This document shows positions 15,406 to 24,497 of a DNA stretch of 38,281 nucleotides, piece after piece. The stretch's first letter is position 1. Each line of letters begins with the position of its first letter. Origin of the DNA: a virus; the IMG/VR virus record IMGVR_UViG_3300030339_000122, positions 1 to 38,281 of that record; one strand, given 5' to 3'. A model generated the notes under the pieces. The model had not been told where the DNA came from. It made no database searches and worked only from the letters and a program-made list of their open reading frames with translations. A program made the translations under genes and the position numbers.

Positions 15406-15933
15406 ATGGTTAAAAAAGTATCAATCAGCAAAATAGTTTTTACGGAAATGTATGTCAACGAAAAGAAGACTGGGTTAGAAATAGCCCAGTTTTTTGGTAT
15501 CGGAAGAACAACAGTAAGTAGGTATATAGATAGGTATGGGCTAGAGCGTAGAGGAGTATCTGAGGCTCGTAAGTATAAATACTGGGGTATGACTGATGAA
15601 GGTAAGAAAAAGATGTCCGAAAGGTTAAAAGGTAAGTACGGACAAGACCATCCAGGGTATAAAGGTACAAGTTTTACATTAGTAAAGGGATACAGGCGAG
15701 TAAATAGGGAAGGTAAACGAGTATTAGAACATCGCTATATAATGGAAAAACATCTTGGAAGACCACTAACAGATGATGAAGACGTCCACCATATTAATAA
15801 GATTAGGGGAGATAATCGTATTGAAAATCTTCAACTAATGACTAAACGTGAACACATGCAACACCATTGGAATACTGAAAATAAAAGTGAAGTACTCAGT
15901 AAAGCAAAAAAGGAAAAGCGACAATCTAATTAG
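15406..15933 (+). CDS. HNH homing endonuclease with N-terminal HTH
   Basis: The start MVKKVSISKIVF is set by the leaderless promoter. The 175 residues have an N-terminal HTH (KKTGLEIAQFFGIGRTTVSRYIDRYGL) and a C-terminal HNH core (LEHRYIMEKHLGRPLTDDEDVHHINKIRGDNRIENLQLMTKREHMQHH), with HH and N residues of the active site intact. It is a free-standing mobile gene inserted between the capsid and decoration genes. Its A/T-rich codon use differs from that of the capsid gene. Confidence 0.85.
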   Translation: MVKKVSISKIVFTEMYVNEKKTGLEIAQFFGIGRTTVSRYIDRYGLERRGVSEARKYKYWGMTDEGKKKMSERLKGKYGQDHPGYKGTSFTLVKGYRRVNREGKRVLEHRYIMEKHLGRPLTDDEDVHHINKIRGDNRIENLQLMTKREHMQHHWNTENKSEVLSKAKKEKRQSN

Positions 15934-15948
15934 CTTACCATATTTTTC

Positions 15949-16022
15949 TTGCCATCTCACTCAACCTGCCTTATTATAGTAACTAGGCATACAACAAAGC
16001 CCCCTCGTAGGGGCTTTTTATT
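15949..16022 (+). promoter_or_regulatory. late promoter plus leader hairpin
   Basis: TTGCCA, 17 bp, TATTAT (15972-15977), AGGCAT (15985-15990). An 8-bp stem AAAGCCCC/GGGGCTTT (15996-16017) is followed by T-rich sequence and then AAAGGAG. Same layout as before the portal and capsid genes. Confidence 0.7.
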
Positions 16023-16038
16023 ATTTAAAGGAGAAAAT

Positions 16039-16818
16039 ATGCAAGACGGACCACGATTTTTAACAGACTCAGATATTAGCGTACTAACTACAGTTAAACG
16101 TGAAATCTATGGAACCATTGGCCAAGCGGCTGACGGACGACGATACCGATACGTCCAGTTCGGTGGAACAGCAACTATTGCCTCAGGACAATTAGTCGTA
16201 GCCCCTGCGGTTACTGCTGCTTACCAAGGTTTAGCTATCCCAGCTGCCGGCGCAAGCGGACAGGTAGCAGCCAACTTAGCACTTAATGCAACTCAAATTG
16301 TTGTAACAAACGGCGCAACTGCAATCACACAAGACCAGTTTGCAGAAGGCTACATTGAAGTACTTGTTGGTGCTGCTGGTGTTACTAGCTCATACCTATA
16401 CAAGATTCGTGGTAACACTGCCGATTCAGTTGGTAGCGCACCTGTAACTGTTTACCTTGCCGAACCACTACGTAATACAACTGCAATTGTTGCCGGTACT
16501 GACACGGTAAACCTTAACGTAAACCTCTCTGCTGGTGTTATTACATCTGCAACAGCTAACGTCCCACAGGGTATTACTATTGCACCAGTTCCTAACACAG
16601 CGTCTGTTACTAACTACGGCTGGGTACTTACGAATGGTCCAGTAGATGTTAAGAATGATGCCGTTGGTACAATCGCAGTCGGTACAGCAATCGGACAGAG
16701 TGTAACAGTAGCTGGTGCGGTTCGTACGGCTACAGCTTCAACTAGCCCAGTTATTGGCTACACTCGTGCCGCTATCACCGCCTCAACTGCAGGCCCAGTA
16801 TACATTTGTATTAACTAA
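16039..16818 (+). CDS. probable capsid decoration / minor virion protein (259 aa)
   Basis: The start MQDGPRFLTDSDISVLTTVKREIYG has AAAGGAG upstream. The rest is Ala/Val/Thr/Gly-rich beta-type sequence (GLAIPAAGASGQVAANLALNATQIVV, GPVDVKNDAVGTIAVGTAIGQ), typical of exposed virion proteins such as decoration proteins. Its own strong promoter and its position next to the capsid gene support high copy number. The assignment is by position and composition. Confidence 0.6.
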   Translation: MQDGPRFLTDSDISVLTTVKREIYGTIGQAADGRRYRYVQFGGTATIASGQLVVAPAVTAAYQGLAIPAAGASGQVAANLALNATQIVVTNGATAITQDQFAEGYIEVLVGAAGVTSSYLYKIRGNTADSVGSAPVTVYLAEPLRNTTAIVAGTDTVNLNVNLSAGVITSATANVPQGITIAPVPNTASVTNYGWVLTNGPVDVKNDAVGTIAVGTAIGQSVTVAGAVRTATASTSPVIGYTRAAITASTAGPVYICIN

Positions 16819-16862
16819 TTCTTACATAAGAATCTAAACCATAACTCTTAAAGGAGAAAATC

Positions 16863-17363
16863 ATGGCAAAACTAATAGAGAAATACGTTTCCGTTGTTCG
16901 CTTAAACCGAGGTATTACTACTGCTTACCCTGTTACACTCAGTGGTAGTACGTCAAACTTAACCGTTGGTGGTACATTGACAGTAACAGGCAATACTTTT
17001 GGAATTACAACACCATTAGTTCAAAGTGCTCTTGTTGGTGCAACAGTAGTTCTTACAGCTGTACAATCTGGTGGCGTATTCCAAAACCGTTCAACAAGTG
17101 GTAGCCCTTCGTGGACACTTCCAGCTGCAACAACTGCAGGACTTGAGTATACGTTTATTACTGCTAATACGACGACTGGCTTCACCATTACAGGTGCACA
17201 AGTTATTCATGCTAAGACAAGTGCTACTGGTACGGCAATCACAACAACAACAACCTTGACTAATACTCAGGCTACAGCTGTTGTAGGTGATGCAATCACT
17301 ATTGTAAGTGATGGTACAGCATGGTGGATTACCGCCCAAACTGGTATCTTCGCAGCTTCATAG
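16863..17363 (+). CDS. Thr/Gly-rich virion protein (166 aa)
   Basis: AAAGGAG precedes the start. Beta-rich sequence (LSGSTSNLTVGGTLTVTGNTFGITTP, SPSWTLPAATTAGLEYTFITANTTTGFTITG) resembles phage fibre or head-decoration domains in which GLEYTFxxAN recurs. Probably a surface virion protein transcribed with the preceding gene. Confidence 0.6.
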   Translation: MAKLIEKYVSVVRLNRGITTAYPVTLSGSTSNLTVGGTLTVTGNTFGITTPLVQSALVGATVVLTAVQSGGVFQNRSTSGSPSWTLPAATTAGLEYTFITANTTTGFTITGAQVIHAKTSATGTAITTTTTLTNTQATAVVGDAITIVSDGTAWWITAQTGIFAAS

Positions 17364-17381
17364 TAAATAAACAAAAAAGAG

Positions 17382-17408
17382 ACAGCCTTACATTGTAGGG
17401 CTGTTTTG
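17382..17408 (+). terminator. intrinsic terminator
   Basis: ACAGCC pairs with GGCTGT across an 11-nt loop and is followed by TTTTG. It closes the decoration transcript just before a leaderless HNH promoter. Confidence 0.6.
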
Positions 17409-17421
17409 TATGGCTGTTTCT

Positions 17422-17436
17422 TGTTATAATAAAAGT
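17422..17436 (+). promoter_or_regulatory. leaderless promoter of HNH gene
   Basis: Extended -10 TGTTATAAT ends 6 nt before ATG, with no ribosome site, exactly as before the other free-standing HNH genes. Confidence 0.65.
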
Positions 17437-17886
17437 ATGAATAATAAAGTACTTTATGATAAAGAAGATGAGGAGCTAATAAATCAATATAAGTGGTATA
17501 AGCCTCGTTTATACCATCCCCGCAGTAAGACAATGTATGTTACGGGTTATAAAGATGGCAAAAAAGTGTTAATGCACCGCCTAGTAATGCATTCACCCAA
17601 GGGTAATATAGACCATATTAATGGGAATGGTCTTGATAACAGGAAAATAAATCTTAGAGTAGTAACAAGAAGCCAAAATGGTGCTAATAATGATAAGTAC
17701 AAGAATAATACATCTGGGTATAAAGGTGTGTCTTGGCATAAAAAAAGAAAGGTTTGGCAAGCAAGTTTGTCACATAATGGACATACTGTTTTTATTGGTA
17801 GGTTTAACAACCCCATTGAGGCAGCAGTTGCATATGACAAAAAAAGCGTTGAGCTTTTTGGAGATTATTCAAAACATAATTTTTAA
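17437..17886 (+). CDS. HNH endonuclease with AP2-type domain
   Basis: The 149 residues start MNNKVLYDKEDEELI. The HNH core LMHRLVMHSPKGNIDHINGNGLDNRKINLRVVT has all key residues. The C-terminal AP2/ERF-like DNA-binding domain is SGYKGVSWHKKRKVWQASLSHNGHTVFIGRFNNPIEAAVAYDKKSVELFGDYS. It is a free-standing mobile gene with its own leaderless promoter and is similar in layout to the copy at 26145. Confidence 0.88.
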   Translation: MNNKVLYDKEDEELINQYKWYKPRLYHPRSKTMYVTGYKDGKKVLMHRLVMHSPKGNIDHINGNGLDNRKINLRVVTRSQNGANNDKYKNNTSGYKGVSWHKKRKVWQASLSHNGHTVFIGRFNNPIEAAVAYDKKSVELFGDYSKHNF

Positions 17887-17900
17887 TTGTATACAACTTA

Positions 17901-17917
17901 TGTTACAATTCAGGCAT
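17901..17917 (+). promoter_or_regulatory. promoter with AGGCAT motif
   Basis: Extended -10 TGTTACAAT followed 2 nt later by AGGCAT. The leader is short with GAGG before ATG 17938, and there is no hairpin. Confidence 0.5.
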
Positions 17918-17937
17918 AACTTAATTGAGGTCTATCA

Positions 17938-18459
17938 ATGCCACTTATTCAGAACGAAGAGCAACTACAGCAACTAGAAAGTGCGTCTAACGTCAATGTA
18001 ACCTTATTGTTCCAAGAGCGACTTCGTGAACGCTATAAACCCCACGAGTTTGTAAAAGTTATTAACGTCGATGATGAAGACTTTATTTGGCAGTATATGC
18101 CCGAGAGCGGTGAGGAAACCGCACAATCAAGTGATGGTATGCACCGTATCGTTACCCGTACACGACCAGAAGTATGGCTTATCGAACCAGGAGAAACAGA
18201 AGTACTCCAAGGTGCTAATGCTAATGTTATGATTGAAGCCCTCTATAAAAAGATTTCAGCTAAAAGGGTCATCGCTAAAACTCCTAACCAGTCTGCTACT
18301 TCGGCCCGTAACTTTAACTGGACTGACCCAATTGCCCAAGAAGAAGCTATTGACCGCATTTACCTTGGTAAAGAGAAATTAAATTTTGGAGTTACTAAAG
18401 ATGAAGAGCCAACTCGAACTGTTGGACGACCTCCAAAAGTTACATCAGCAGATATCTAA
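17938..18459 (+). CDS. hypothetical virion-region protein with C-terminal GRPPK (173 aa)
   Basis: Acidic helical N-terminus, a central segment FIWQYMPESGEETAQSSDGMHRIVTRTRPEVWLIEPGE, and a C-terminal RTVGRPPKVTSADI resembling an AT-hook core (GRP flanked by basic residues). It lies in the late block. No family recognised; it could be a head-completion or DNA-contacting virion protein. Confidence 0.55.
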   Translation: MPLIQNEEQLQQLESASNVNVTLLFQERLRERYKPHEFVKVINVDDEDFIWQYMPESGEETAQSSDGMHRIVTRTRPEVWLIEPGETEVLQGANANVMIEALYKKISAKRVIAKTPNQSATSARNFNWTDPIAQEEAIDRIYLGKEKLNFGVTKDEEPTRTVGRPPKVTSADI

Positions 18460-18727
18460 AGCAAAGGCCGAACTTAACAAGATTAAGGACGAATCTGGTA
18501 CGCGTAAACGTTACTTAGCTGAACAAGAGGCCATTATTTCTCATATGATGGAAGAAGCTAATAATGCAATTGCTGACGCACATACACAATATTCTCAGTT
18601 AGAGCGTTCAATTAATTTTATGGAAAGTCAAAAAATTATACTTAAAAGTGAGATTGAGACCCTTGTACTTGATAAAAATACACTTGAAGCAGATATAATC
18701 TTAATGGTTGAAACTAGTAATATATAA
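18401..18727 (+). CDS. coiled-coil hypothetical protein (108 aa)
   Basis: The start MKSQLELLDDLQKL is used because GGAG lies 9 nt upstream; it overlaps the previous gene by 59 nt in another frame. Heptad-like pattern through most of its length (QISKAKAELNKIKDES, QLERSINFMESQKIILKSEIETLVLDKNTLEADI) predicts a long coiled coil. Possibly a virion rod or assembly protein. Confidence 0.6.
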   Translation: MKSQLELLDDLQKLHQQISKAKAELNKIKDESGTRKRYLAEQEAIISHMMEEANNAIADAHTQYSQLERSINFMESQKIILKSEIETLVLDKNTLEADIILMVETSNI

Positions 18728-18738
18728 GGAGTAAATTT

Positions 18739-18882
18739 ATGGATAAAAAAGAAGCTGAGTCAATTATAAAAGAGGCTTGTGCGTTACTTGTAGCAAATCT
18801 TGCCTCACACCAGCGAGTACAAGAAGCACTAAGGGTAATATTTACTCCAGAACCTATTGTAGAAATGCCTGTAAAGAAGTAA
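18739..18882 (+). CDS. small helical hypothetical protein (47 aa)
   Basis: AAGGAG lies before the ATG. Product MDKKEAESIIKEACALLVAN continues with a second helix and PVKK end. Unknown. Confidence 0.55.
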   Translation: MDKKEAESIIKEACALLVANLASHQRVQEALRVIFTPEPIVEMPVKK

Positions 18883-18940
18883 TATATAAACATATAGGCA
18901 TTTTTATTCTAGCCCTTCGCAAGAGGGTTTTTTATTTTTT
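18883..18940 (+). promoter_or_regulatory. promoter-like AT-rich start, AGGCAT motif and leader hairpin
   Basis: TATATAAA (18883-18890), AGGCAT (18896-18901), then CCCTT/AAGAGGG hairpin (18913-18927) with a long T tract, then AAGGAG and ATG 18952. The -35 is unclear, so promoter activity is less sure than the hairpin. Confidence 0.5.
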
Positions 18941-18951
18941 AAGGAGATACA

Positions 18952-19326
18952 ATGGTTTATACACCAACTGGCCCACGAACAAAAGTAGCACCTAACAACT
19001 TTGGTGGCCTACGTAACGATGGCAACCGTGTAGCGATGACGGGCGCACTTGGTAACGCCTTTCAGACACGAGATGCAACTGGAACCCCGGTTATTTCACC
19101 TGTTACGGTTGCGACAACACAAACACTAGTTGTCCCAACAGGTGCAGTACGCTTTACAGTCGTAAGTACTACTAATGCAGTACAGATTTCTGAAGATTCA
19201 ACCTTTAGTACCATATTTACTGTTCCTGCTGGGCAAATTTATACAATAGATTGTGCTAACATGACTAATATTTACTTGCAAACATTATTAAGTACTGTTG
19301 TAAACTTCAACTTCGCCACTGTATAG
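18952..19326 (+). CDS. virion-associated protein (124 aa)
   Basis: It starts MVYTPTGPRTKVAPNNFGGLRNDGNRVAMTGALGN, then a beta-rich domain (QTLVVPTGAVRFTVVSTTNAVQISEDSTFSTIFTVPAGQIYTIDC) of the sort seen in tail or decoration proteins. It leads the fibre cluster. Role assigned by context only. Confidence 0.55.
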   Translation: MVYTPTGPRTKVAPNNFGGLRNDGNRVAMTGALGNAFQTRDATGTPVISPVTVATTQTLVVPTGAVRFTVVSTTNAVQISEDSTFSTIFTVPAGQIYTIDCANMTNIYLQTLLSTVVNFNFATV

Positions 19327-19334
19327 GAGAAATA

Positions 19335-19676
19335 ATGCCAAAGAACGCCACAAAATGGTCTACCAACCCTCTATCAACAACTAATCAACGCGTCTATGAC
19401 TCGACAGTTATTTACGATACGACGGTGACTTACGATGGCATTACAACGGGCCAGAGTGCCTTTACTACTAAGAAGCCGACTGTATGGTCAGTTGGGTCTA
19501 AAACGGCTACGCAGTGGCTCGCAAACTCTTCTCTCGGGAGCCTTGATGGTTATGATACATCAAGTGATACCTTTGATGGTGGTGGTTCAACCTCTGCCTT
19601 TGATAGCTATGATGGTGTATCGGCTGGACAGAGTATCCTTGGAACGAAAAAAGCTACAGTTTGGAGTACAACTTAA
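19335..19676 (+). CDS. virion protein with internal duplication (113 aa)
   Basis: Two internal copies of YDG(I/V)(T/S)xGQSxxxTKKxTVWS (about residues 33-52 and 91-110) flank a Ser/Asp/Gly-rich middle. Such short beta repeats occur in tail fibres and connectors. TAATG overlap with the next gene. Confidence 0.55.
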   Translation: MPKNATKWSTNPLSTTNQRVYDSTVIYDTTVTYDGITTGQSAFTTKKPTVWSVGSKTATQWLANSSLGSLDGYDTSSDTFDGGGSTSAFDSYDGVSAGQSILGTKKATVWSTT

Positions 19677-20533
19677 TGGTTAACTTTCCCGCTAGCCTCG
19701 ACAATGGCACATCTCTACCTTATCCTTCGGCACTTTCTAAGCGTAACTCTCCATCACTCGCAGGCCTCTCGGATTCGCAAAACGACGGTATTATTGCTGT
19801 TGAAACTAAGCTAGGTACGGGAGCCTCAACTCCTACAGCGAGTAATTTCTTAGTTGGTACTGGAGTGGGTATAAGTGCATGGACTAAGGCCGTTCCTGCT
19901 GGTGCAGTGGTTGGAACAACAGATAGCCAGACGTTGACTAATAAGACTTTAACTAGCCCGACAATTAACAGCCCTATCATCACTAATGCAACACTAACAA
20001 CCGATTTAATCAGTGGGTTTACCACAGCTAACTCAGGAACTATCTACGGGGTAGGAGTTGTATCTGGAGCTATCAGCGCTGCTGGTACTATTAGTGGTGC
20101 TGCATTGGTTGCATCGAGTGTACAAACAGCCTCTATCGCTAACGGGGCAATCACTGCGCCAAAAATCGGTACTGATTCATCGTTTGCATGGACAGGAGTT
20201 TGGACACCCGTATATACAGCAACTACTGGCACTCCGACCGCAGTAACCACAAATAAAGCTCGTTATACGCAGATAGGTAAGACGGTTCATGCTAGGTTAG
20301 ACTTTACTGTCACTACCGTTGGTACAGCGGCGGGACACATTAACTACACACTTCCAATCGCCGCGCTAGATACATCTGGTGCAGGCTGGGGTCAAGAAAT
20401 AGCGGTTACAGGTTTTGCGGGTGCATCTTATATTGAGACAACGACCAAAGCAAGCGTAACACTTTATACTGGTGCAACTGGCTGGGTAGTTAACTATCGC
20501 TGGCTTGTTGGTATAACATACGAGGTAGCATAA
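19676..20533 (+). CDS. tail fibre protein, copy 1 (285 aa)
   Basis: The N-terminal 130 residues (NFPASLDNGTSLPYPSALSKRNSPSLAGLSDSQNDGIIAVE, then GTTDSQTLTNKTLTSPTINSPIITNATL) match the shaft-type repeats widespread in phage fibres, with the hallmark LTNKTLTSPTINSP. The C-terminal domain (WTGVWTPVYTATTGTP through GWVVNYRWLVGITYEVA) differs from copy 2 and is the likely receptor-binding tip. TAATG overlaps on both sides. Confidence 0.75.
   Translation: MVNFPASLDNGTSLPYPSALSKRNSPSLAGLSDSQNDGIIAVETKLGTGASTPTASNFLVGTGVGISAWTKAVPAGAVVGTTDSQTLTNKTLTSPTINSPIITNATLTTDLISGFTTANSGTIYGVGVVSGAISAAGTISGAALVASSVQTASIANGAITAPKIGTDSSFAWTGVWTPVYTATTGTPTAVTTNKARYTQIGKTVHARLDFTVTTVGTAAGHINYTLPIAALDTSGAGWGQEIAVTGFAGASYIETTTKASVTLYTGATGWVVNYRWLVGITYEVA
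19995..20037 (+). repeat. 43-bp direct repeat in fibre genes, copy 1
   Basis: Identical to 20855-20897, although flanking parts of the two fibre genes have diverged at many synonymous sites. It encodes TTDLISGFTTANSG. Confidence 0.85.
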
Positions 20534-21411
20534 TGGCTACGAACTTCCCTGGATCAATCGACAACTCAACATCGCTTCCATACCCAACAAGCGGTAACTT
20601 TACTAATGGCCCTAGCCTCGCAGGTGGTCAGGACAACCAAAACGATGCTATCATTGCGACACAGACAAAACTCGGTAGTGGTGCCTCAACCCCGACCAAC
20701 AATCAGCTTCTTATTGGAACCGGAATAGGTACATCTACATGGAGTAAATTAGCACCTACCGGTATTATAGTAGGTACGACAGATTCCCAGACACTAACAA
20801 ATAAAACACTTACTTCTCCAACAATTAACTCACCTGTGATTACGAATGCTACCTTAACAACCGATTTAATCAGTGGGTTTACCACAGCTAACTCAGGTAC
20901 TATATTTGGGGTTCCTATTACTACAGGGGTAATTCAAACTGCAAATACTGTTAGTGGTGCAGCATTAACTTCTGCAAGTGTTACTACTACACAAATAGCC
21001 TCAGGTACTATTGTTCCGGGTAATCTTAACACCTCTACTTTTAACAGGTTTTTACTCCTAACTGGTACATCCCAGTCGCTTGCAGCAAGTTCTGGTACGA
21101 CTTTAAGCAATTTTACAACTACTACTAATACCGGTAGCTTTACAACTACTTCATCAAGTTTCACTATACCAGCAACGGGAGTCTATTCATTATGGTTTGC
21201 TGGTTTATTTGATGGTACTAACTTTCGCTGTGATTGTAATATTGTTAATACAAAAATGGCACAATCGTTTAACCAAACTTTTGGAAAAATAAACACGAGT
21301 AGTGTTGAAACACTTACAGCCGGTACGGTGATTTCGGTATCAATCACAAACAACAGTGCTTCAATTGCAACAATTAGTAGCTATTATTTTGGCGCGTATA
21401 GGTTAATATAA
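20533..21411 (+). CDS. tail fibre protein, copy 2 (292 aa)
   Basis: This is a paralogue of copy 1: same N-terminal shaft, different C-terminus (RFLLLTGTSQSLAASSGTTLSNFTTTTNTGSF, then YSLWFAGLFDGTNFRC), which looks like a C1q/TNF-type jelly roll. A 43-bp tract is identical in the two genes. Together they may form hetero-fibres or give two host specificities. Confidence 0.75.
   Translation: MATNFPGSIDNSTSLPYPTSGNFTNGPSLAGGQDNQNDAIIATQTKLGSGASTPTNNQLLIGTGIGTSTWSKLAPTGIIVGTTDSQTLTNKTLTSPTINSPVITNATLTTDLISGFTTANSGTIFGVPITTGVIQTANTVSGAALTSASVTTTQIASGTIVPGNLNTSTFNRFLLLTGTSQSLAASSGTTLSNFTTTTNTGSFTTTSSSFTIPATGVYSLWFAGLFDGTNFRCDCNIVNTKMAQSFNQTFGKINTSSVETLTAGTVISVSITNNSASIATISSYYFGAYRLI
20855..20897 (+). 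repeat. 43-bp direct repeat in fibre genes, copy 2
   Basis: Second copy of the 43-bp identity, 860 bp downstream in the same frame of the paralogous fibre gene. Confidence 0.85.
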
Positions 21412-21424
21412 TGGAGACTAGAAC

Positions 21425-22354
21425 ATGCTAACATACACAACAATGTGGAATCGAGCAATAGACATGACAGGAGTAAACGCCTCGTCTAATACCCAAGACC
21501 TTTTAAATATTCAAATGGACATTAACCAGGGCCTTAGGTTATTCAAAAATGCTTCTCGCCGTTACTGGACACGAGCCGAAAAATCTGCAAGTTTAGTAGC
21601 TAATCAACAATATTATCTCTTACCTGCCGATCTTGTAAGGGTTACAGAAGTTAAAGTTGTCTCTAACGGTCTTACTTTTCCGCTTACTCAAATAGACTCA
21701 GAGGCGATCTGGAATAAACAAAATATCATTCCTTCAATGACAATCAGCCTTCCGCTCTATTACTTTATCCGTGGCAATGGTGAGATTGGTTTGTGGCCTG
21801 TACCGTCTCAGAACACATCTAATGCCCTTGTGGTATCGTATGAGCCAAGACTTGCGGATATGAGTATAGATGACGTTACAAGCACTGTGAATAGCCTTGC
21901 ACCTACCGTTGTTACTGCCACCGTTTCAAACGGTTCAACAACAGTTACTTTCTCGGGTAGTATTATCACTGCTTCAATGGTGGGACGTTGGTTTACAGTT
22001 AACGATGGAACGGACGGTAACTGGTACCAGATTAGCTCATTCAACTCATCAACCTCGTTTGAACTCGTAGGAGATTACCAAGGTATTTCAGGCGGTGCTC
22101 ATACCTTTGTGATAGGCCAAGCCCCTGACATTCCAGAGGATTATCACTTAGGACTTGTTTATTATGCTGCATATCAATATTACCTCAAGCGTTCAGACAA
22201 TGAGAGCGCTATGCTTTATAAATCGCTCTTTCAAGATTTACTTACTCAATACATTGAGGTTTATGCTGCTAAGACGACAGGACAAGTGCAATACGATATG
22301 GGTAATATAGCATACAATATACTTACCATCCCACCAACTGGTTTAACAAGTTAG
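21425..22354 (+). CDS. head-tail adaptor (connector) protein
   Basis: GGAG precedes the start. The 309 residues have an N-terminal helical bundle (MWNRAIDMTGVNASSNTQDLLNIQMDINQGLRLFKNASRRYWTR), then strands (YYLLPADLVRVTEVKVVSNG, LYYFIRGNGEIGLWPVP), an inserted Ig-like region rich in Thr/Val, and a C-terminal helix (PEDYHLGLVYYAAYQYYLKRSDNESAMLYKSLFQDLL). This resembles podoviral adaptors placed under the portal (T7 gp11 or P22 gp4 type). Confidence 0.7.
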   Translation: MLTYTTMWNRAIDMTGVNASSNTQDLLNIQMDINQGLRLFKNASRRYWTRAEKSASLVANQQYYLLPADLVRVTEVKVVSNGLTFPLTQIDSEAIWNKQNIIPSMTISLPLYYFIRGNGEIGLWPVPSQNTSNALVVSYEPRLADMSIDDVTSTVNSLAPTVVTATVSNGSTTVTFSGSIITASMVGRWFTVNDGTDGNWYQISSFNSSTSFELVGDYQGISGGAHTFVIGQAPDIPEDYHLGLVYYAAYQYYLKRSDNESAMLYKSLFQDLLTQYIEVYAAKTTGQVQYDMGNIAYNILTIPPTGLTS

Positions 22355-22361
22355 GACTACC

Positions 22362-24497
22362 ATGGCTCAAAATGCTAAGAATACAAATAAGTTCAAAATC
22401 AACATGGGGGCTTTCTCTGGTGGTATGTCAGTAGACTTTAAGAATGGTGTGGCTGCTTCGTTTTATAACTCGGTTGCTTTAGACTTTCGCAAGAAGTCTT
22501 CTCAAATGTCTGTACTTCCAGGACTAGCGACAACAATTACTAACTTACTCGACCTTCCAGTTGCAATGCTTCAAGACCCAACAGGGGTGCGTTGGATGGT
22601 TGGTGACCTCGGAAACCTATACCGAGTCAATGTCAACAACATAGCAACTAAGGTAGCCCAACTGAGTTCTGCGAGTGGACACGGCTTAGAATACAACCAG
22701 CTATCGGACATGCTCTATATCTCAGGTCAACAAACTATTTCTCTGTACGGCCCAATTACCTCAACAGTTACTAGCGCAGTCTTTTACTCAGACCTGTTTG
22801 GCAAATCTGCCTCTGTAGTCAACGGACTGATAAACTTATATAACCCCGCAACGAATAACTACGATACAACCCAACGCAATAATGCCCAGTCTATTGGCTT
22901 GAACGTTGGTATCACTACGTCTACACAAGTCAGTAACTCAACATCATCGACCTATGGAACATATGTACTCAAGAACACGATTAGTGAAGCCGTGGGAGAC
23001 TTTACAACCTTTGCCCCAGACATTGAACCATTTTACTCTATTGCTGTTTATGTGGGTGTAAAGGGTACGGGTGATTGGACATTGACTCTGCATGATGGAT
23101 TTAATAACAAGCTCGCAGCTGTAACAATTACTAATGCTAACATTATTGCCGGAGCATTTAATGAGTTTGTATTTACCGCCCCGGGAATTAGGTCGTTTAC
23201 TGGTGCGGTACAATCTGGCCTGAGTGCCGCCTACCACTTTCACCTTACTTCATCGGTAGCGGGCGATACGGCCTCGGCGTCTTCCGTTCTTGACCCATCA
23301 ACAAATACCACTACAGCCGTAGGGGTTAACTTTCTACTTTACGTCTACCGTATGGTTAAGACTAACAATACTTGGCATCCAATGACCCTATTTACCGGCT
23401 CTACTACTTTACTTTGTATAGGAAACGGTCAATATATCTCTACGTATAACCTATCAAATGACCAAAACCCCTCTAATAACGTCTATCAACGTGAGCGCTT
23501 TCCATTAGATGCTGGGTATGAAGTCTGTGGCCTAACCTCAAATAACCAATATCTAATTATTGCTGCAGAAAAACGTTCAACGAATGCAACGAATAGTTAC
23601 CAAGATGGTTACTTGTATTTCTGGGATGGTACGAACCCAACCTACAACTTCAAAGTTCAGATACCGATGGGAGCACCATATGCTATTAAAACATTTAATA
23701 ATATCATCTACTTTGTCTGTGCTGGCTCACTTTATGCCCACTCGGGAACTGCCGGAACCTCAGCTATTAAGATTCGACCAATTAGCTACCAGAACACCGA
23801 TTATCTTGGTACTGTTGATACTACCTATGTTAATCCAAACATGATGGATTCACGCTCTAACCTCTTAATGATTGGTTACCCTTCAACCACAACAAATATA
23901 CAGAACAACTTCGGTATTTATTCATGGGGAACAGTGGAGCTTATCTACCCCAACTCTTTTGGTTTGTCGTACCAACTTGCTAATGGCCAAACAAACTATT
24001 CAGCTTCAAACCTACTCCGCATTGGTATGATTAAGAACTTTGTTGATACGATGTATGTTTCATGGAGCTATAAAGACTCTGGCGGTATAACACGCTATGG
24101 GGTAGATATTACTAATAACTCCTCTGGCCCGGCAACTACCTTTGCATGGGACTCCCTTATATGGGACGGTGGCGCACGCTATAAGATGAAACAAGCCATG
24201 CGCCTTAAAATCAACTTCTTACCACTACCTATAGGTTCAACGATTACCGCCTACTATCAGATTGACCGTGGTACTAAAATTACTGCCGATGTATTATCGG
24301 GGAACACTTTCACGGCTAGAGTGGGAGAAACTGAGTTAGTTGTTGAATTAGACTCTGCACGTTTCCATGAAATACAGTTTGGCTTTACGGGTACTACGAC
24401 ATTAGCAACTACTACTCCACCTACCATTACTGGCGTAGTCCTCGAACTTGACCCACTATCTGGCGAAGTTGATGTACGAATGGATGACAAAGAATGA
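22362..24497 (+). CDS. tail hub / nozzle protein
   Basis: The 711 residues start 7 nt after the adaptor. Repeated strand-rich blocks such as GVRWMVGDLGNLYRVN, YNQLSDMLYISGQQTISLYGP and YQDGYLYFWDGTNPTYNFKVQIPMGAPYAIKTFNNIIYFVC suggest a beta-propeller, as in T7 gp12-type nozzles and P22 gp10-type hubs. It would form the DNA exit of the short tail. The call is by size, order and beta-propeller-like sequence. Confidence 0.7.
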   Translation: MAQNAKNTNKFKINMGAFSGGMSVDFKNGVAASFYNSVALDFRKKSSQMSVLPGLATTITNLLDLPVAMLQDPTGVRWMVGDLGNLYRVNVNNIATKVAQLSSASGHGLEYNQLSDMLYISGQQTISLYGPITSTVTSAVFYSDLFGKSASVVNGLINLYNPATNNYDTTQRNNAQSIGLNVGITTSTQVSNSTSSTYGTYVLKNTISEAVGDFTTFAPDIEPFYSIAVYVGVKGTGDWTLTLHDGFNNKLAAVTITNANIIAGAFNEFVFTAPGIRSFTGAVQSGLSAAYHFHLTSSVAGDTASASSVLDPSTNTTTAVGVNFLLYVYRMVKTNNTWHPMTLFTGSTTLLCIGNGQYISTYNLSNDQNPSNNVYQRERFPLDAGYEVCGLTSNNQYLIIAAEKRSTNATNSYQDGYLYFWDGTNPTYNFKVQIPMGAPYAIKTFNNIIYFVCAGSLYAHSGTAGTSAIKIRPISYQNTDYLGTVDTTYVNPNMMDSRSNLLMIGYPSTTTNIQNNFGIYSWGTVELIYPNSFGLSYQLANGQTNYSASNLLRIGMIKNFVDTMYVSWSYKDSGGITRYGVDITNNSSGPATTFAWDSLIWDGGARYKMKQAMRLKINFLPLPIGSTITAYYQIDRGTKITADVLSGNTFTARVGETELVVELDSARFHEIQFGFTGTTTLATTTPPTITGVVLELDPLSGEVDVRMDDKE

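Noticed and set aside
15365-15933. A group I intron carrying the HNH gene in the capsid gene
   Set aside because: The capsid gene is complete before it and no capsid exon follows; the HNH gene has its own promoter, so it is free-standing.
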